Shown: in pieces, positions 38,425 through 50,490 of the stretch
How the letters are laid out: the number at the start of each line of letters is the position of its first letter
Position numbering within the stretch: position 1 is the first letter of the stretch
Assembly (NCBI GenBank): GCA_011319805.1
Contig: SJRY01000071.1
Coordinates: 1-64,000 of the forward strand
Length of the DNA: 64,000 nucleotides
Reading direction: 5' to 3'
DNA from: Macrocybe gigantea
Taxonomy: Eukaryota; Basidiomycota; Agaricomycetes; Agaricales; Callistosporiaceae
Made by a program: the position numbers and the translations under genes
Notes under the pieces: model-generated
Told to the model about the DNA's origin: nothing
What the model saw: only the letters and a program-made list of their open reading frames with translations
Databases searched by the model: none

Positions 38425-38611
38425 GAAAAAGTCACTTCCGGTGCTGCTGGACATTGTCCAAGGCAAAACAATTTTTATCGTCGTGGTTGATACCTTGCTT
38501 TCATGGACTCTGTAATCACTGTCTCCTTGTAAAACCAGTCTGTACGAAACGTAATGCATAATTGGTTCTTCTGCTTGCAGTCCAACAATGGGTGCTTTCG
38601 TCATGTTCAGT

Positions 38612-40679
38612 TTAGCCAACCCATTTCCAGACTCTTGCTCCACCCTTGCGTCGCCCTTCGCCCTCCCATGCACGCCCTTCCCGCCTGACTTCCTGGTAAC
38701 CTCTTTCTTGAAGCAATTCTCTTACGCCGTCCTCTTCCAAGAGCGATCCAAACATAAAAAGATAGCGCGGCCACTCGTGGACCCAGGGGTATAACGACAT
38801 GTCCTTCGGTACAACCCCTCTTAGTACGCCGGGGCAGAGACAGGGTGCGGCGACAACGGAAAAGAGGAATTGACTTTAGCAGGAAAGTAGGTCCGCAGAT
38901 ATGTCTTTGGCGAGTCGAAGAAGACGTCTGTCTGGTCCTTGTATGTCACCACGTCTTGTCCTCTGAGATAAAAGAATAGTGTAAGAACGTGCAAGGCCGT
39001 CAAACGCAAGAAATAAAAAATTCACGTCATCGGAGGCTCGCAGCCAAGAGCCCACATTCCACCCCGTGCCAAAGACTCTCGATGTAGATATGCATGTCCC
39101 GGAGTCGAGTGACAGGGCATAAGGAAGCCAATAGCGCCACCCTGCAGTTCCTCAGGAGGCAAGCTGCGTATGTAGGACATGACGCTGATGGGAGCGCCGC
39201 AATAGAACAGGACGACATAGGCTGAAGCAGGGAGGGTGAGTAAAATGAATACAGCATAGCGATTGCGAAGGGGTCGTATCCATCTCGGTGAAGGCGGTGA
39301 AGGAGGTGGAGGGCGTCGTTTCGCGGCAATGGGTCTGGATTGAAGGCGCCTTTGTGTTTTCGTATCCGATTCGGAGAGGTCGACAAGCGACTTGGCTGCG
39401 AGGATGTGCAGGAGTGGGAGTATGGGGTGGATGAACCTCCACTCTTTGTGACCTGCCATAGAATATATCGAAAGCGTCCAGGCAATCGTTTTCACTATGG
39501 TGTTCAGGGCTACATTCCTAGACGAAGCCTCGAATGCAGTTATCCATAGGGCGTGCAGAACAAAAGGTAATGATGTCGTGCAGAGGATGGGTATTCCCTG
39601 GAGTAAATAGTAATACCATGGGCTAGATCCGTAGAATAAGGAAACGGAAGAGAGGTTTGTCAAGAGGAAGTTGAGTGGAGTGAAAACCGGTCGACCGTAA
39701 TAAGATGTATCGAGAAAAAGCATTAAAGTTATTGCAATAAACCTATGGAAGACATCAAATCTTTATTAGGGGAATTTGTGAGCATGTTACACACTTACCC
39801 GATTAGCAAGATGTCGGAAAAGACCTTCAGAAGGATGTGCCTATGTTGCCGCAGGGCCCAGAGAAGATTGAAGATAAGAAATACCCAGATGACGCCGCTG
39901 GTCGGACGGACAATACAAGCAAGGGCAGAAAACGTCAAGACCTTGCGCAGCCTAGATCTATCCATGCTATCAAAACGCGTGTGGAATACGGACATATAGA
40001 TAACTCGGTGGCGGACCTGCTATAGATCAACGCAGGACTTGATTTAAATGTTGCGTCCCAGGGATAATAGGCAAATGCAATGGTGGAAAGCGAGGTCTCC
40101 AACGAGTTGGATAGTGAACGGGAGAGCGAGAGCGCGTTGAAAAAAGATGTTAGAGATAGGAATAGCTGCAAAGCATTGCGTGAGGACCTGCGGTGTCCAG
40201 CGATGGATTCGACTTACAGCTGTTGAGGCGTATCTCTGACCGAGGACTCGACGAGTGAGTTCACATGTCCAGATATCCGTAGTGGCTGCCAGCGCTCCGT
40301 GCAAGACCTTTGGGCCAAGAATCTATTCTTGCAAATCGACATCACTTTCTTCTATACGAACTCTGGAGTGAATGGGCGTACCTACCAAGAGCCAATCTAC
40401 ACGATCCAAGTCTAAGACTTTCAATGTCCAGTATACCGGGACGTTGAGAGCGGGGTATGCAATGGAGCGTATCGGCCGCGCAGCGAGCCATTCCCAAGTG
40501 AGATGGCCGTAGCCGAACACAACATGATGCGCAGGTTCCAAAGATTGAAAGTATTCGTCGGGCTGGAAGAAGGTCCTTGTGCAGACGGCGACGAGGACGC
40601 GCACAGCCAGAGCAATAGCGATGACATTGCTCATCGTTGGAGAAAGGCGTGCACGCGACTCGCGACTCCAACATGTCAT
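38612..40679 (-). CDS. GPI10: GPI mannosyltransferase GPI10 (PIG-B)
   Basis: Adds the third mannose to the GPI-anchor precursor in the ER lumen. The luminal motif is FFQPDEYFQSLEPAHHVVFG (family HPDE-like loop of GT-C enzymes), followed by GYGHLTWEWLAARPIRSI. Multiple hydrophobic spans follow (for example LTFSALACIVRPTSGVIWVF and FVLHALWITAF). The conserved AGHKEWRFIHPILPLLHILA and a C-terminal GFLMPCHSTPGHAYLHRE are present. The final exon has HEWPRYLFMFGSLLEEDGVR and ends VWKWVG. Start is ambiguous: M at 40679 (used here) or MSNVIAIALAVRVL at 40634. A 38-nt intron near 38845-38808 is needed to join the last exons. Confidence 0.9.
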
Positions 40680-40776
40680 GTGCTTCTCATCATTTTCAGT
40701 CCTGCTCCTGGCAAAACTGGCCGGCTGCGATGTGCATGAGTCATTCCTATCATCATAGCTCCCAACGGCCTCGACC
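40680..40776. promoter_or_regulatory. Very short divergent promoter, GPI10 / adenosine deaminase
   Basis: Only 97 nt (142 nt with the alternative GPI10 start) separate the two genes. No element resolved. Confidence 0.4.
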
Positions 40777-42980
40777 ATGTCCGCCGAAGTGACAGAGTAC
40801 CAAAAACGACGTGCAGCCCTCATCAACGAGGATCGGTCGCTTCGTCGCGAGTATTCGCAGCGGACGCGGTCTGATCTCGAAGCCCAGGCTGATCATGTCA
40901 TTCGCGAGATCCGCGCCACTGAAGCGTCGTCGATATGGGTCCAGGAGCACGAGAACGTTCTCCATCCCTTCCCGGGTATGGAGTTTCTGACAGGTGCGTT
41001 ATTCATTATCGTCTTTGCTTTCCGATGCGCATGGCTTTGCAGGGCGTAGTATCATAGTGCAAACTAAACTGTTCAATATCCTTACCAAGGTTAACGAGCA
41101 GCTCTGTTCTAGAAGTCCAGTGACTGAACTAGCTGTCGGACTCAGATGCCAAAGGTGCATTGCTCCATGCGCACCTCGATGCCACCGTCAACGCGTCCTA
41201 TTTGCTCGAACTTGCCTTGGAACATCCCGCTCTTCATGTTCGCGTCGCAGAACCCGTCACTGCGCAAAACCTCAAATCCATCTTACCCGAATTTAAAGGA
41301 CTACCATTAGAACGGCATGACGACGCCTCCAGTATATCATCTCCATCATATACTCCAGGACGTTGGGTCTCTTTGGGCAAGGCAAGGGAGACATTTGACG
41401 CGAGTCTAGGTGGCCCAGAAGGGTTTGATAAATGGGTCATTGGATGTATGATGATCAATCCGACGGAAGCTTATGATACCCACAACACAATTGCAAAGGT
41501 CAGACAGATTGACCTACTTTCTTTCGTAGAATCATCTAATACCATAAAATAGATATGGAAGAAATTCACGAGCACGTTTGTCGTATCGACGGTGCGTGGT
41601 TCTTCGAACCCAACGAAGTCGTTGCTTAATGGCTTAACTGCTAGGGATTGATACGCTTTGTGCCAATTTTTACGGAATATATACGACAGTTTTTCAGATC
41701 ATCTATCGAGGACGGGATTTCATATATCGAGGCCAGGATTAACTTTCTATACAAGTGAGTGCAGAGTTTCTCGTTTCGTTTCTAGTCGGACTGACCGGGC
41801 GCTACATAGATATATGGTTGGAGCAGATGGTCATGAGAACGTCCCTCACCGCGAATGGTTGAAGCTTTTCGATCGAGTTTTGAATGAAGTCAAGGCAGAA
41901 ATGAAAGAGCAGGGAAGGGAGGGTGAATTCATCGGAGCTAGAGTACGTTGTCCTGTTTTGCTATATGCGAGCCGGTTTTCAGTCGGGTTTAGATCATATA
42001 CACGACCATTCGTTTCATCACGCCGGAGGAACTCAAATGGTATATAGAAGACTGCATTGCCCTGAAGAAAGAATTTCCGCACTTGATTGCAGGTCCGGCA
42101 TTGCTCGGATTGTGGTTGTACTGTCTACTGACGGGCGCACAGGATTTGATTTGGTCGGAAACGAAAACGAGTTGAAGCCACTTATCGATTACATTGAGCC
42201 TCTTCTTGAATTCAAAGAGCGACAAAAGCAGGAAGGGGTGGATATCCCGTTCATCTTTCACGCAGGAGAAACTCTTGGCGACGGCGATGCTGCCGATTCA
42301 AATCTTTATGATGCCATCTTGCTTGGGACAAAACGTATAGGGCACGGGTTCGTAGCATTACTTGCAGTTTGATTATCACGATTTGATCTTTTACCAGGTA
42401 TTCACTTGTCAAGCATCCCAAATTGGTGGAGTTGTGCCGGGAGAATGGCATTGCTCTTGAAATTTGTCCAATCTCGTATGTGAACGAAACCTTTTTTTAA
42501 AGCTGGTCTATTAACCACTGTTGGGAATTTAGAAATGAAATTTTGGTAAACGCCGCGACGCCGATTCCAGAATTCTTGTGCTTACTTGCGACAGCGTCTG
42601 GCGTCTTCCATGCCCATGCATCCCTTGCCGATTGTTCTGAACAATGGGGTTCCAGTGGCCTTGTGCTCAGACGACCCTGCCGTGTTTGGCAACATGGGTC
42701 TGACGTTTGATTTCTACCAAGTGAGTTATTACGTTCTGGACCGTTTCAGATTGTGATGCTACCTGCCCTTCAGGTTTTGGTGTCAAGCGAGCTCACTAGC
42801 CTTAGCACCCTTGGCCAGCTGGCGCGCGACAGTCTCGAGGCAGGTGTTTGCAACGTGTCGCGGAAAATCATTCTGACGGAATGGCTGTAGCATACCACAC
42901 TCGATTCAAAGGAGAAGGCGAGAGCAATCGAAAATTGGGAAAAGCGGTGGGACGAGTTTCTGAGTGGTGTTGTGGCATGA
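40777..42980 (+). CDS. Adenosine deaminase-like hydrolase (ADGF/ADA2-type), apparent frameshift
   Basis: Zinc-dependent purine deaminase of the ADGF subgroup. It starts MSAEVTEYQKRRAALINEDR with no signal peptide, so it is likely cytosolic. Metal ligands and catalytic residues are visible: HAHLDAT (HxH), the metal His and catalytic Glu in FIFHAGETLGDGDA, KRIGHGYSL, and CSDDPAVFGNMGLT. The family block SMPMHPLPIVLNNGVPVALC is conserved, as is NFLYKYMVGADG. Frame breaks between MPK and GALLHAHLDA at a G2 run (41154-41155); one more G restores the family block. The last intron (42840-42890) is GC-AG and joins DSLE to HTTLDSKEKARAIENWEKRW. It ends SGVVA. Substrate (adenosine or another nucleoside) is not resolved. 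Confidence 0.9.
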
Positions 42981-43287
42981 ATGTTATGTATACGTCTATT
43001 TGTACGCAAGGGTAGAACGACCAGCAGGTTCTGAAACCCAAACTCAATTTGCCGTCTCCTCCACTGACCTTCAACACCGTCAGAGTCGTCGTCGAGCAAG
43101 GTGCGTAGCTTCGTCTTGCTGTTCAATGCCCTCTTCCATCCTCGCACCCCCTCACTCGTCCCCTCCCCTCTATCTCCATCAGAACCCATCCTCCACTTAC
43201 CAACCACTTCCAAGCCCACCCCATATCACTGGCCCTGCCCCAATCCCAATCCGTATCACATTAAAAGTACAGTAGACTAAATTGGCC
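42981..43287. other. Intergenic, adenosine deaminase to KH-domain gene
   Basis: A 307-nt gap rich in C/T towards its 3' end (43130-43250), a pattern common upstream of fungal start codons. No other feature seen. Confidence 0.4.
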
Positions 43288-44717
43288 ATGCCAGAAGTTG
43301 ACTCCAATCGCAAACGCTCCCGCTCGCCGTCCGACACCGACACTCCGAAACATCACAAACGTGCCAACACCGGCACAGCTGCTGCTTCGGATGAAGCCTC
43401 GGCCAGCGCTCCTGACTCTGGTTCCTATCCCACTTCCGCAGACGTGAACATGGCGGATGCGCCCAGCAACAACACCGACGACAACAACGCATCGACCCCC
43501 GGCTCGAACCGCGACAAGTCCAAGGATGAATCCAAGAAGGACGGTAAGAGTGCAGAGAAGTTCGGCTCTGCTACCACCTCCGCAGCACCGTCGTCCTCGA
43601 CGCCAACGCCTGCCCCACCGCCTACGGCAAACATACACATGAGATGCCTCATCGTCACGCAGGACGCATCCATTATCATCGGTAAGGGCGGCTCCCATGT
43701 CAATGAGATCCGCGAGAAGAGCGGCGCTCGTGTAATGGTCTCTGAGAGTATACCCGGTAACCCCGAGAGGATTCTCAATGTCAGCGGGCCTCTCGACGCT
43801 GTTTCCAAGGTCTGCTTCAATCCTCCCAGTAATACCTATTGCACCATTTAGCATTCATGTTCTTCCCCCTTCCTAGGCGTTTGGGCTAATCGTGCGTCGG
43901 ATTAATGACGAGCCATTTGACGTCCCCTCGGTCCCCGGTAGTCGAGCTGTTACCATCAAGTTCATGATCCCCAACTCTCGTATGGGTTCGGTCATCGGCA
44001 AGGCGGGTTCCAAGATCAAGGAGATTCAAGACGCCAGTGGCGCGAGGTTGAACGCGAGTGAAGGCATGCTTCCTGGTTCTACTGAGGTAATGCATAGCAT
44101 ATATACAGCTAGGTTCACGGCCACTGATCTTTCCCCGACAAAGCGCGTGCTGAGCGTTGCAGGAGTTGCCGATGCCATCCACATCGCAACCTATTACATA
44201 GGGAATATATTGATCGAAGCCCAGGAGAGGATGCCTTCGGCGTCTAACTCGAGCTATCGCCCCGGAGGTTCCCGTCGCCCCCACGGTGGATCATCATATG
44301 TTCCCGGTTACCCAAATCCGTACACACCGCATCACCATAACCCGCCACAGCAGCTGCAAACCCAGCAGATTTACATTCCCAACGATCTTGTAGGTTGCAT
44401 AATCGGTAAGGGAGGTAGCAAGATCAACGAAATTCGCCACATGAGTGCCAGTCAGATTAAGATAATGGAACCCGGCGCCACGGCTGTCGGGATCAATGGT
44501 GCTCCCGCGCCCGCTGGAGGAGAAGGAGAGCGCTTGGTGGTCATTACCGGCCAACCTGCGAACATTCAGATGGCGGTCCAATTGTTGTACCACGTAGGTC
44601 ATCAGCAATCCAGTACCTTGATCCTTTACTCACGTTTGAAATGCTACTCAGCGCTTGGAACAGGAGAAGCAGAAGCAACTTCGAGCGCAATCGTCCGGTG
44701 GCGGCAACACTTCATAA
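43288..44717 (+). CDS. Triple KH-domain RNA-binding protein (PCBP/hnRNP-K type)
   Basis: Predicted regulator of mRNA stability or translation, like fission yeast Rnc1. The start at 43288 (MPEVDSNRKRSRSPSD) gives a basic, Ser/Pro-rich N-terminus with a long low-complexity region (Ser, Ala, Thr, Pro). Three KH domains with intact GxxG loops follow: DASIIIGKGGSHVNEIRE, RMGSVIGKAGSKIKEIQD and DLVGCIIGKGGSKINEIR. A His/Pro/Gln-rich linker separates KH2 and KH3. The final exon (RLEQEKQKQLRAQSSGGGNTS) ends at 44715-44717. Frame intact across three introns. Confidence 0.93.
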
Positions 44718-44981
44718 ACCGCTTTTCGCAGAACGTCACTTGGTGCCTGCGAGGTCTGTCCGTCTTTTTCATTATACGCGCTGAGGATATGCGCGGTTCT
44801 TTTGGGCATTGGTCCCTCTGTACTGTTAGTCGATGTTTTCTTTTTCTTTTCTGTTTGATTTGTTATTTGCATATGGTCGTCGCCGCTTGCTTATTGACTT
44901 GTTGCCAAATCTGGAAGTCGGTATTATATAATCAATCGAAAATTTGAGTTGCAGCATTGTAATCAGTCTCGCAGCACGGAA

Positions 44982-46238
44982 ATGGCGTCCATCCTCAAAG
45001 CCCAGAAAGCGAATGCCGCAAAGGCAGAGGCCAAGTCCAAAGGCAAACGCAAGGCCGATGATATGGACGTGGATAATGCGGCCGAAGCCGTCGAGCCCAA
45101 GCGGAAGAAAAACAAGCAGCGAGTGCTGCTCTTGTCCTCGCGAGGCGTCACGCATCGTATGAGGCATCTCATGAACGATCTAGAGGCATTGTTGCCCCAC
45201 GTCAAAAAAGGTGCGCTATTGGAATGTATATTCTTGAACGGAACACGGTCCCAACGAAAGAACAATGTCGTTCGTCCACAGATTCAAAGCTGGATTCAAA
45301 GAACCACCTCAGCTTGCTCCCCGAACTTGCCGACCTGAATAACTGCAACAACGCGCTGTATTTTGAGGCGCGACGATACGAGGACCTGTATCTCTGGGCT
45401 GCGAAGACGCCGAATGGACCGAGCATAAAGATGCACGTGCAGAACATCCACACGATGGACGAGCTGAAGATGACGGGGAACTGTTTGAAAGGTAGTCGTG
45501 GTCTCTTGAGCTTTGACAAGGCATTTGAAGAGACGGAGTGGGGCAGGCTGACGAAGGAGGTATTCACGCATGTAAGTGGAGGTTAGCTTCCTGTTCCGTT
45601 TTCTTCCCTGATATTTTTCTGTCCATTGTCCGTTCGATAGATCTTTGGCGTGCCGTCAACAGCGAGAAAGACAAAACCGTTTATTGATCATATTCTGACA
45701 TTCTCGATACTCGACTCCAAAATCTGGTTCCGCAACTTTCAGGTTAGCGCCTCCTCCCTGCAATGCAAAGCGGGCATTCGGAATCTTATTGTCCAATTTA
45801 TCTGACTTGATTTTCTCGCGCGGCGCAGATACTGGAAAAAGACCCGCTACAGCCTAATGGGCCGCCGCAAGCGAGCCTCGTTGAAATCGGCCCGCGATTT
45901 GTACTCACGCCTATACGCATCTTTGAGGGCGCATTCAGCGGAGCGACGGTGTTCTCCAACCCTGGTGAGCTTAAATCTTCCATTGTCTTCCTGGAATAGT
46001 TAGATGGCAGGGAACTCGTGTTTGATCGCACTTTTATTCTATAATCTCCATACTCGTCATCGCTGATGTATATGACGTTGCAGAATTCGTATCGCCGGCT
46101 GCAGTGCGCTCGGCTATGCGCAGGGAGAAGGGCGACAAGTACAACAAACGGAAAGACGCACAGATGGAGAGCATGCGGAGGAAAGAGAAGGGCAAACGCG
46201 GCGAAGACGAGTTGGCGGTGTCAAAGGTGTTTGCATGA
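44982..46238 (+). CDS. BRX1: Ribosome biogenesis protein BRX1 (Brix domain)
   Basis: Nucleolar factor for 60S subunit assembly. The start at 44982 gives MASILKAQKANAAKAEAKSK, a Lys/Ala-rich tail. The Brix domain follows: KQRVLLLSSRGVTHRMRHLM, DSKLDSKNHLSLLPELADLN, CNNALYFEARRYEDLYLW, KTPNGPSIKMHVQNIHTMDE, TARKTKPFIDHILTFSILDS, KIWFRNFQI, and GPRFVLTPIRIFEGAFSGAT. It ends in a basic tail with RREKGDKYNKRKDAQMESMR. Five introns, all in frame. Confidence 0.95.
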
Positions 46239-46621
46239 CAGGATCTCGCATGGCTTGGACCTGGCGCGGGTAAACGGTTGCGAGGAAGCACAGGCTGGTG
46301 AACAACAGGAATTGTTACAATAAATTGGCTGTCAGAGATGGAACAATGGCCTGGACAAAAGGAACGCCATACTGAGCGGTTGTTTTTATGCACGTTTATA
46401 TGGCCTTTGTTCACCAAAAACGTAACTTTGTACCTAAACGCCTACATCATGCAACAAAGGTCCTGCCATTTGTTATATAGCCCCACTAGATGGCTTTGTT
46501 CGTCCTCAGTTTACCCAACTCTTCCACTCAGCTTCGCTGCCTCTTTTTTTCTTCTTTGTAGACGTCCTTTCTCCACATGTCTGTCTCTGTAGAAATCTGT
46601 CCTCTCACGGACACACTGGAA
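46239..46621. other. Intergenic, BRX1 to arrestin
   Basis: A 383-nt gap with a T/C-rich tract (46530-46570) just before the next gene. No other feature seen. Confidence 0.4.
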
Positions 46622-48312
46622 ATGTATGGGGAGCCTGATACATCGTGAGCAACTTTGTGGCGCACTCGCATCACAAACAGTTCATCTTATCATTCGTCTC
46701 ATTTCAGGTCTGCCTATTCGTTATCCGGCCATGTCGCGGTCAAGCTATCATCCCCTTCTCTTATTTCGACCGTCGCAGGACGGCTCACTTCCTGCTTCGG
46801 TCGCTCGTCCTCACTTTTGAAGGACAGACCGAGATATTTACGCCCCAGACTGGCTATTCTGGCATGCGTCTCTGCTCCATTACGAAAGAGCTCGCACCAG
46901 AAGAGCCTCTCGAGCTAAGCAACGAAGGCCTTGAAGAAGGTGATCAGCCCTGTAAGTCTCTTTTTTTTTTTGAATATCTTATCCTAAGCCTTATCGGTGG
47001 ATCAAGGTGTCTGGAATGTCGTTTTTGATCTTGCTATACCTGGCTGGCTTCCGGCAACGATTACTTATGGCCAGGAGAATATCGGCGTTCGCTACAGCCT
47101 TCGCGCGGAAGCGAAGTTCGAGAACATGGATGAGGACCCGCCGAACACCTGGTCGTTCGCCGCTCTCTGCACTTCATTTCAGTCCAGAGTGAAAAACGTC
47201 CTATCATCGAAGACGATCGTCCTGAAGCGTTTCGCCTCTGAAGAGTCGAGGCGCATACCCCATGTCACGTTCATGATCGACACGCTCGCCTCTTCGGTCA
47301 GCGAGTCCAGTAAGGATCGGATACCGGCGGACGTTCTGTCGAACATCCAGGTGCTGGCTTCCGTGCCCGAGGACGTCGACGTCAACGCCTCGCAGATGCC
47401 AGTCACCCTGCGCATGCGCACACAGAACCTCGATGCTGCGGATTGCGAACGGGTGCAAGTCAGCTCAATCTCTGTGGACGTTCTTCAGATAGAAAAGAGC
47501 AGGTCTGCATCGGCTTTTTCTGATTTTGGGGCGGATGAGGTACTGACATCTCCGTTGACAGAGTCCGCCCGACCCCCGGTTATCGGACACTGTTTCCGCT
47601 TCCTGGACCGTCGCAGCAGCCCCCGAACATGCCTCTTCGACGGCCCCACCCCCTTAGCGCGATCTACGATGTTGGTCTCTTCATCTGCGAACCATCCATT
47701 GAATCCTGCGTGCGTTGCTTTTCCTTACTCCCGCCAGGTGAAACAGGCCTGCACCGTCTGGGCGAGAACCATCCATTCGCAAAGGACGCCCTTCCGGAGG
47801 AAACGCCAACGTGGTACACGCTGGAGATGCTGGTCCCTCTTGTGCGCTGTGCTGAACCTCGACAAGGTGATGAGTGGGCTGGACCGTCGATTCTGCATCC
47901 GTCCACAGTATCTCCGCTGCTCAATATCCGCCATGAAGCTCGAATCTCTTTGACTTTCTCATACAAGTACCCACGCACTGGTGTCACCAGGAGCGAAGAA
48001 TTGATCTTTGCCGTGCCGGTCCGGTTCGCACCTCTCCCTCCTCCCCCGGTCTACACTCCCCCTCTGGTCCGTTCCCCTGAACCGGATGCCATGTCTGAAC
48101 AATCGACCGCTCCTTCGTCTCCTACGATGCCATATGCACCTAATCTTCCGGCGTACTCGCAGCTCTTTGATTCCAACGGCGAACGCAAAATAGACTATTC
48201 CATACCTCTGCCGCTTTACACGCCTGCCTCCTCTTCGTCCACGTTGGAACTCGACGTCCAACACATGGAACAAGAGGGACTTGGTCCCGCTTCATTGGAA
48301 TCCCACGTCTGA
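46622..48312 (+). CDS. Alpha-arrestin (ART family ubiquitin ligase adaptor), apparent frameshift
   Basis: Predicted adaptor that brings the HECT ligase Rsp5 to plasma-membrane transporters. A short first exon (MYGEPDTS) joins to SAYSLSGHVAVKLSSP. The arrestin N fold is clear: LTFEGQTEIFTPQTGYSGMR, VWNVVFDLAIPGWLPATITY, IGVRYSLRAEAKF. Arrestin C follows. Rsp5-binding-type motifs near the C-terminus are PPPVY, LPAYSQ and LPLYTP. The frame breaks in a C4 run (46752-46755); one added C gives a continuous SSPFSYFDRRRTAHFLLRS-like strand. The intron joining EKSR to VRPTPGYRTL is in frame. It ends GPASLESHV. Confidence 0.87.
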
Positions 48313-48544
48313 TTTGACCCGCGAGAACTCTAGAGCACCCTAATACCTTCGTTTACTGTTGTCATACTGCTGCTTACTTTTGCTTTGGCATCCCAAGCTC
48401 TCTTTACATCTTTGCACTTATCATTCATTTTTCTGCTGCACGCAACACTCGTCTGCCACTCATTTGTGTAGTAATAGGGAATTATTGTTCGCCGTTTGTA
48501 CCTAGTAGCATTGTATGAAATACGATTAGTATTCGGCTGCAAAG

Positions 48545-50383
48545 ATGAGTGGTGTCTTGTCACACCTGTCACTTCAAACTCCAATGAGCGACTCTGGCGA
48601 GTTCGGTGCGTTCGAGCCTTTCGTCCCACAGCGTCCGTCATCATGTCTTCTGTCTAGGTGATCTCGCGCCCACGACGCCCCTCATACGCGTCAGGCCTTT
48701 CCGAAACAACCATAACAACCACAGCAAGCCAGGTCCATCCTCAAAGCCCGCCCAAAAGCGAAAAGGCGCCTCCCCCTCAGAAGAGCCCGACGATGACTCG
48801 GACATAGAGGAAGTCAGGCCCGAAGAGGCGCCTTCTCGACCGGCCGCGCGATCGCAACGCGCGAAGCAGGGCGCAAAGGAGCAGCCAGAGGCCACAGGCG
48901 CGTCCAAGACCAACGGGAACTCGGGGAACGCGAAAGGCAAAGGCAAAGCCCCCAGCCGAGCTGCGAGAGCCGTGCCCGCTGCTGCTCCGGCGAAACGGGG
49001 GCGGAAACAGGTCCAGAGGCAGCCGTCTCCTGAGCCGATGGACGTGGACGTGGATGTGGACGAGGCGGAAGTGGCGGAAGGGAAGAGGACGAGCAGCGCG
49101 CTCCGGCTCTAGCGCGCGCGCTGAATTCTGCACTGGCCGCGAAAGCCGCGCCACGCGGTGAGAAACGCGCTGCAATGGCCGCTGATGAGTCGTACACGGA
49201 TGAACGATTGAAGCAGGTATGGACGCGGACGATCGCACTTCTTTCTTCACCCGTCGAAACACTCAATCATGTCTTTCATCTGCAAGGCCGAAACAACCAT
49301 AACTACCTTATCAAAGCAGCTAGAAGAGCTGTTTCAAGTACGTGAGACGGAACCCGAGAAGCTGCTCAAAGAGAAGGAGGCGCAATACCAGGCTCAAATA
49401 CAGGGTGTGCTTGCGATATGTATCTCCGGAGAGTTTTCAGCCTTTGTTGATTCTCATTTTTATCAGCCCAAGAACGGCTTATCCGGGAAATGACTGCTCA
49501 GCTCGCCCGCAAGGAGCCATTGATGCGCGAAGGCAAAACCGGAATACTGCATCTGATGACCCGGGAGGCAGCCGACGAGGAGAAGCGCCAGTTGGAAGGG
49601 GATGTGCAGTACTGGCAACAATTGGCCAAGGACCGGCAGGCCACGATTGAGGCTCGAGAAAAAAGGATAACGGAATTGGAACAACTCGGTCCGTTGTGCG
49701 ATCTTGACTTCTCAACTACTACTCAGGGAAAGATTGACATTCGGTCTCTTTTTGTTCATTTGGGTTCCAGAACAGGATTTGCGGTATGAGGTGCGCATCG
49801 AGGCCGAAAAGGCAAAGACCCTTGCTACAAAAGCGCGCAATACACCCGCCTCCAATTCGCGGGTGCGTCCTGTCACGGACGACCCGAAGCACGTCAGAGT
49901 CGTTCGGTTCTATGAAGACCTCACGAATCTGCTCGTGACAAACGTCAAGCTGGGAACGTCAAAGCAGACCGACACGGAAGAGCAGATCTTTGACTGTGTC
50001 TACACGTATAATGATGAGGAGGGCGATATTGTCTCAAAGAGTACGTGTGCCTTCACTGAGAAACCATGGTTGGAATGCTAAGATGACTCGTGCTTAACTT
50101 AGGCATACACTTCTCTCTTCGGCTCTGCGATGAGCTTCCCGAAGCAGACCAGCCTCAAAATGATTCTGGAGAATTGGTGCACATGGCTCACTACACACCT
50201 CACGAACTGGACAAAGAGCCAGAGGACTTTGTGCAGGGTCTGGGCTTCCTCTCTGGATCATTCAGCTTCCAATATGGTCAACTAGCATTATTTTTGCGGA
50301 CGTTGAACCGAGTCATTGGGGAGGCGATGGGGAAGAACGAGGATGAGCAAGCGGCTTCCGATCCTGACCTCATCAGCAATTGA
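48545..50383 (+). CDS. PCS1: Monopolin-like kinetochore/rDNA protein PCS1/CSM1, apparent frameshift
   Basis: Probable Csm1/Pcs1 subunit, which helps kinetochore orientation and rDNA cohesion. It starts MSGVLSHLSLQTPMSDSG. A long acidic/basic disordered region (EEPDDDSDIEEVRPEE, PAPAKRGRKQ-like) is followed by a coiled coil (AETTITTLSKQLEELFQV to KDRQATIEAREKRITELEQ). The C-terminal globular domain begins with RVVRFYEDLTNLLVTNVKLG and has SIHFSLRLCDE, HYTPHELDKEPEDF and SFSFQYGQLALFLRTLNRVI. Frame breaks at a G3 run (49080-49082) between EAEVAEG and EEDEQRAPALARALNS; one added G fixes it and no intron can. It ends ASDPDLISN. The coiled coil plus globular end is what identifies the family. Confidence 0.82.
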
Positions 50384-50490
50384 ATTATATTTCATTCCAG
50401 ATTCATTGTAGTTCTAGTCCTTTCCACCATTGGTACTGTCACGGATATATGCTATTATAATTGGAATATTGTCTTGCTTCTCTTAGGGAA

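Noticed and set aside
43261..43854. 197-codon antisense open frame
   Set aside because: It is the reverse of the low-complexity N-terminus and KH1 of the KH-domain gene.
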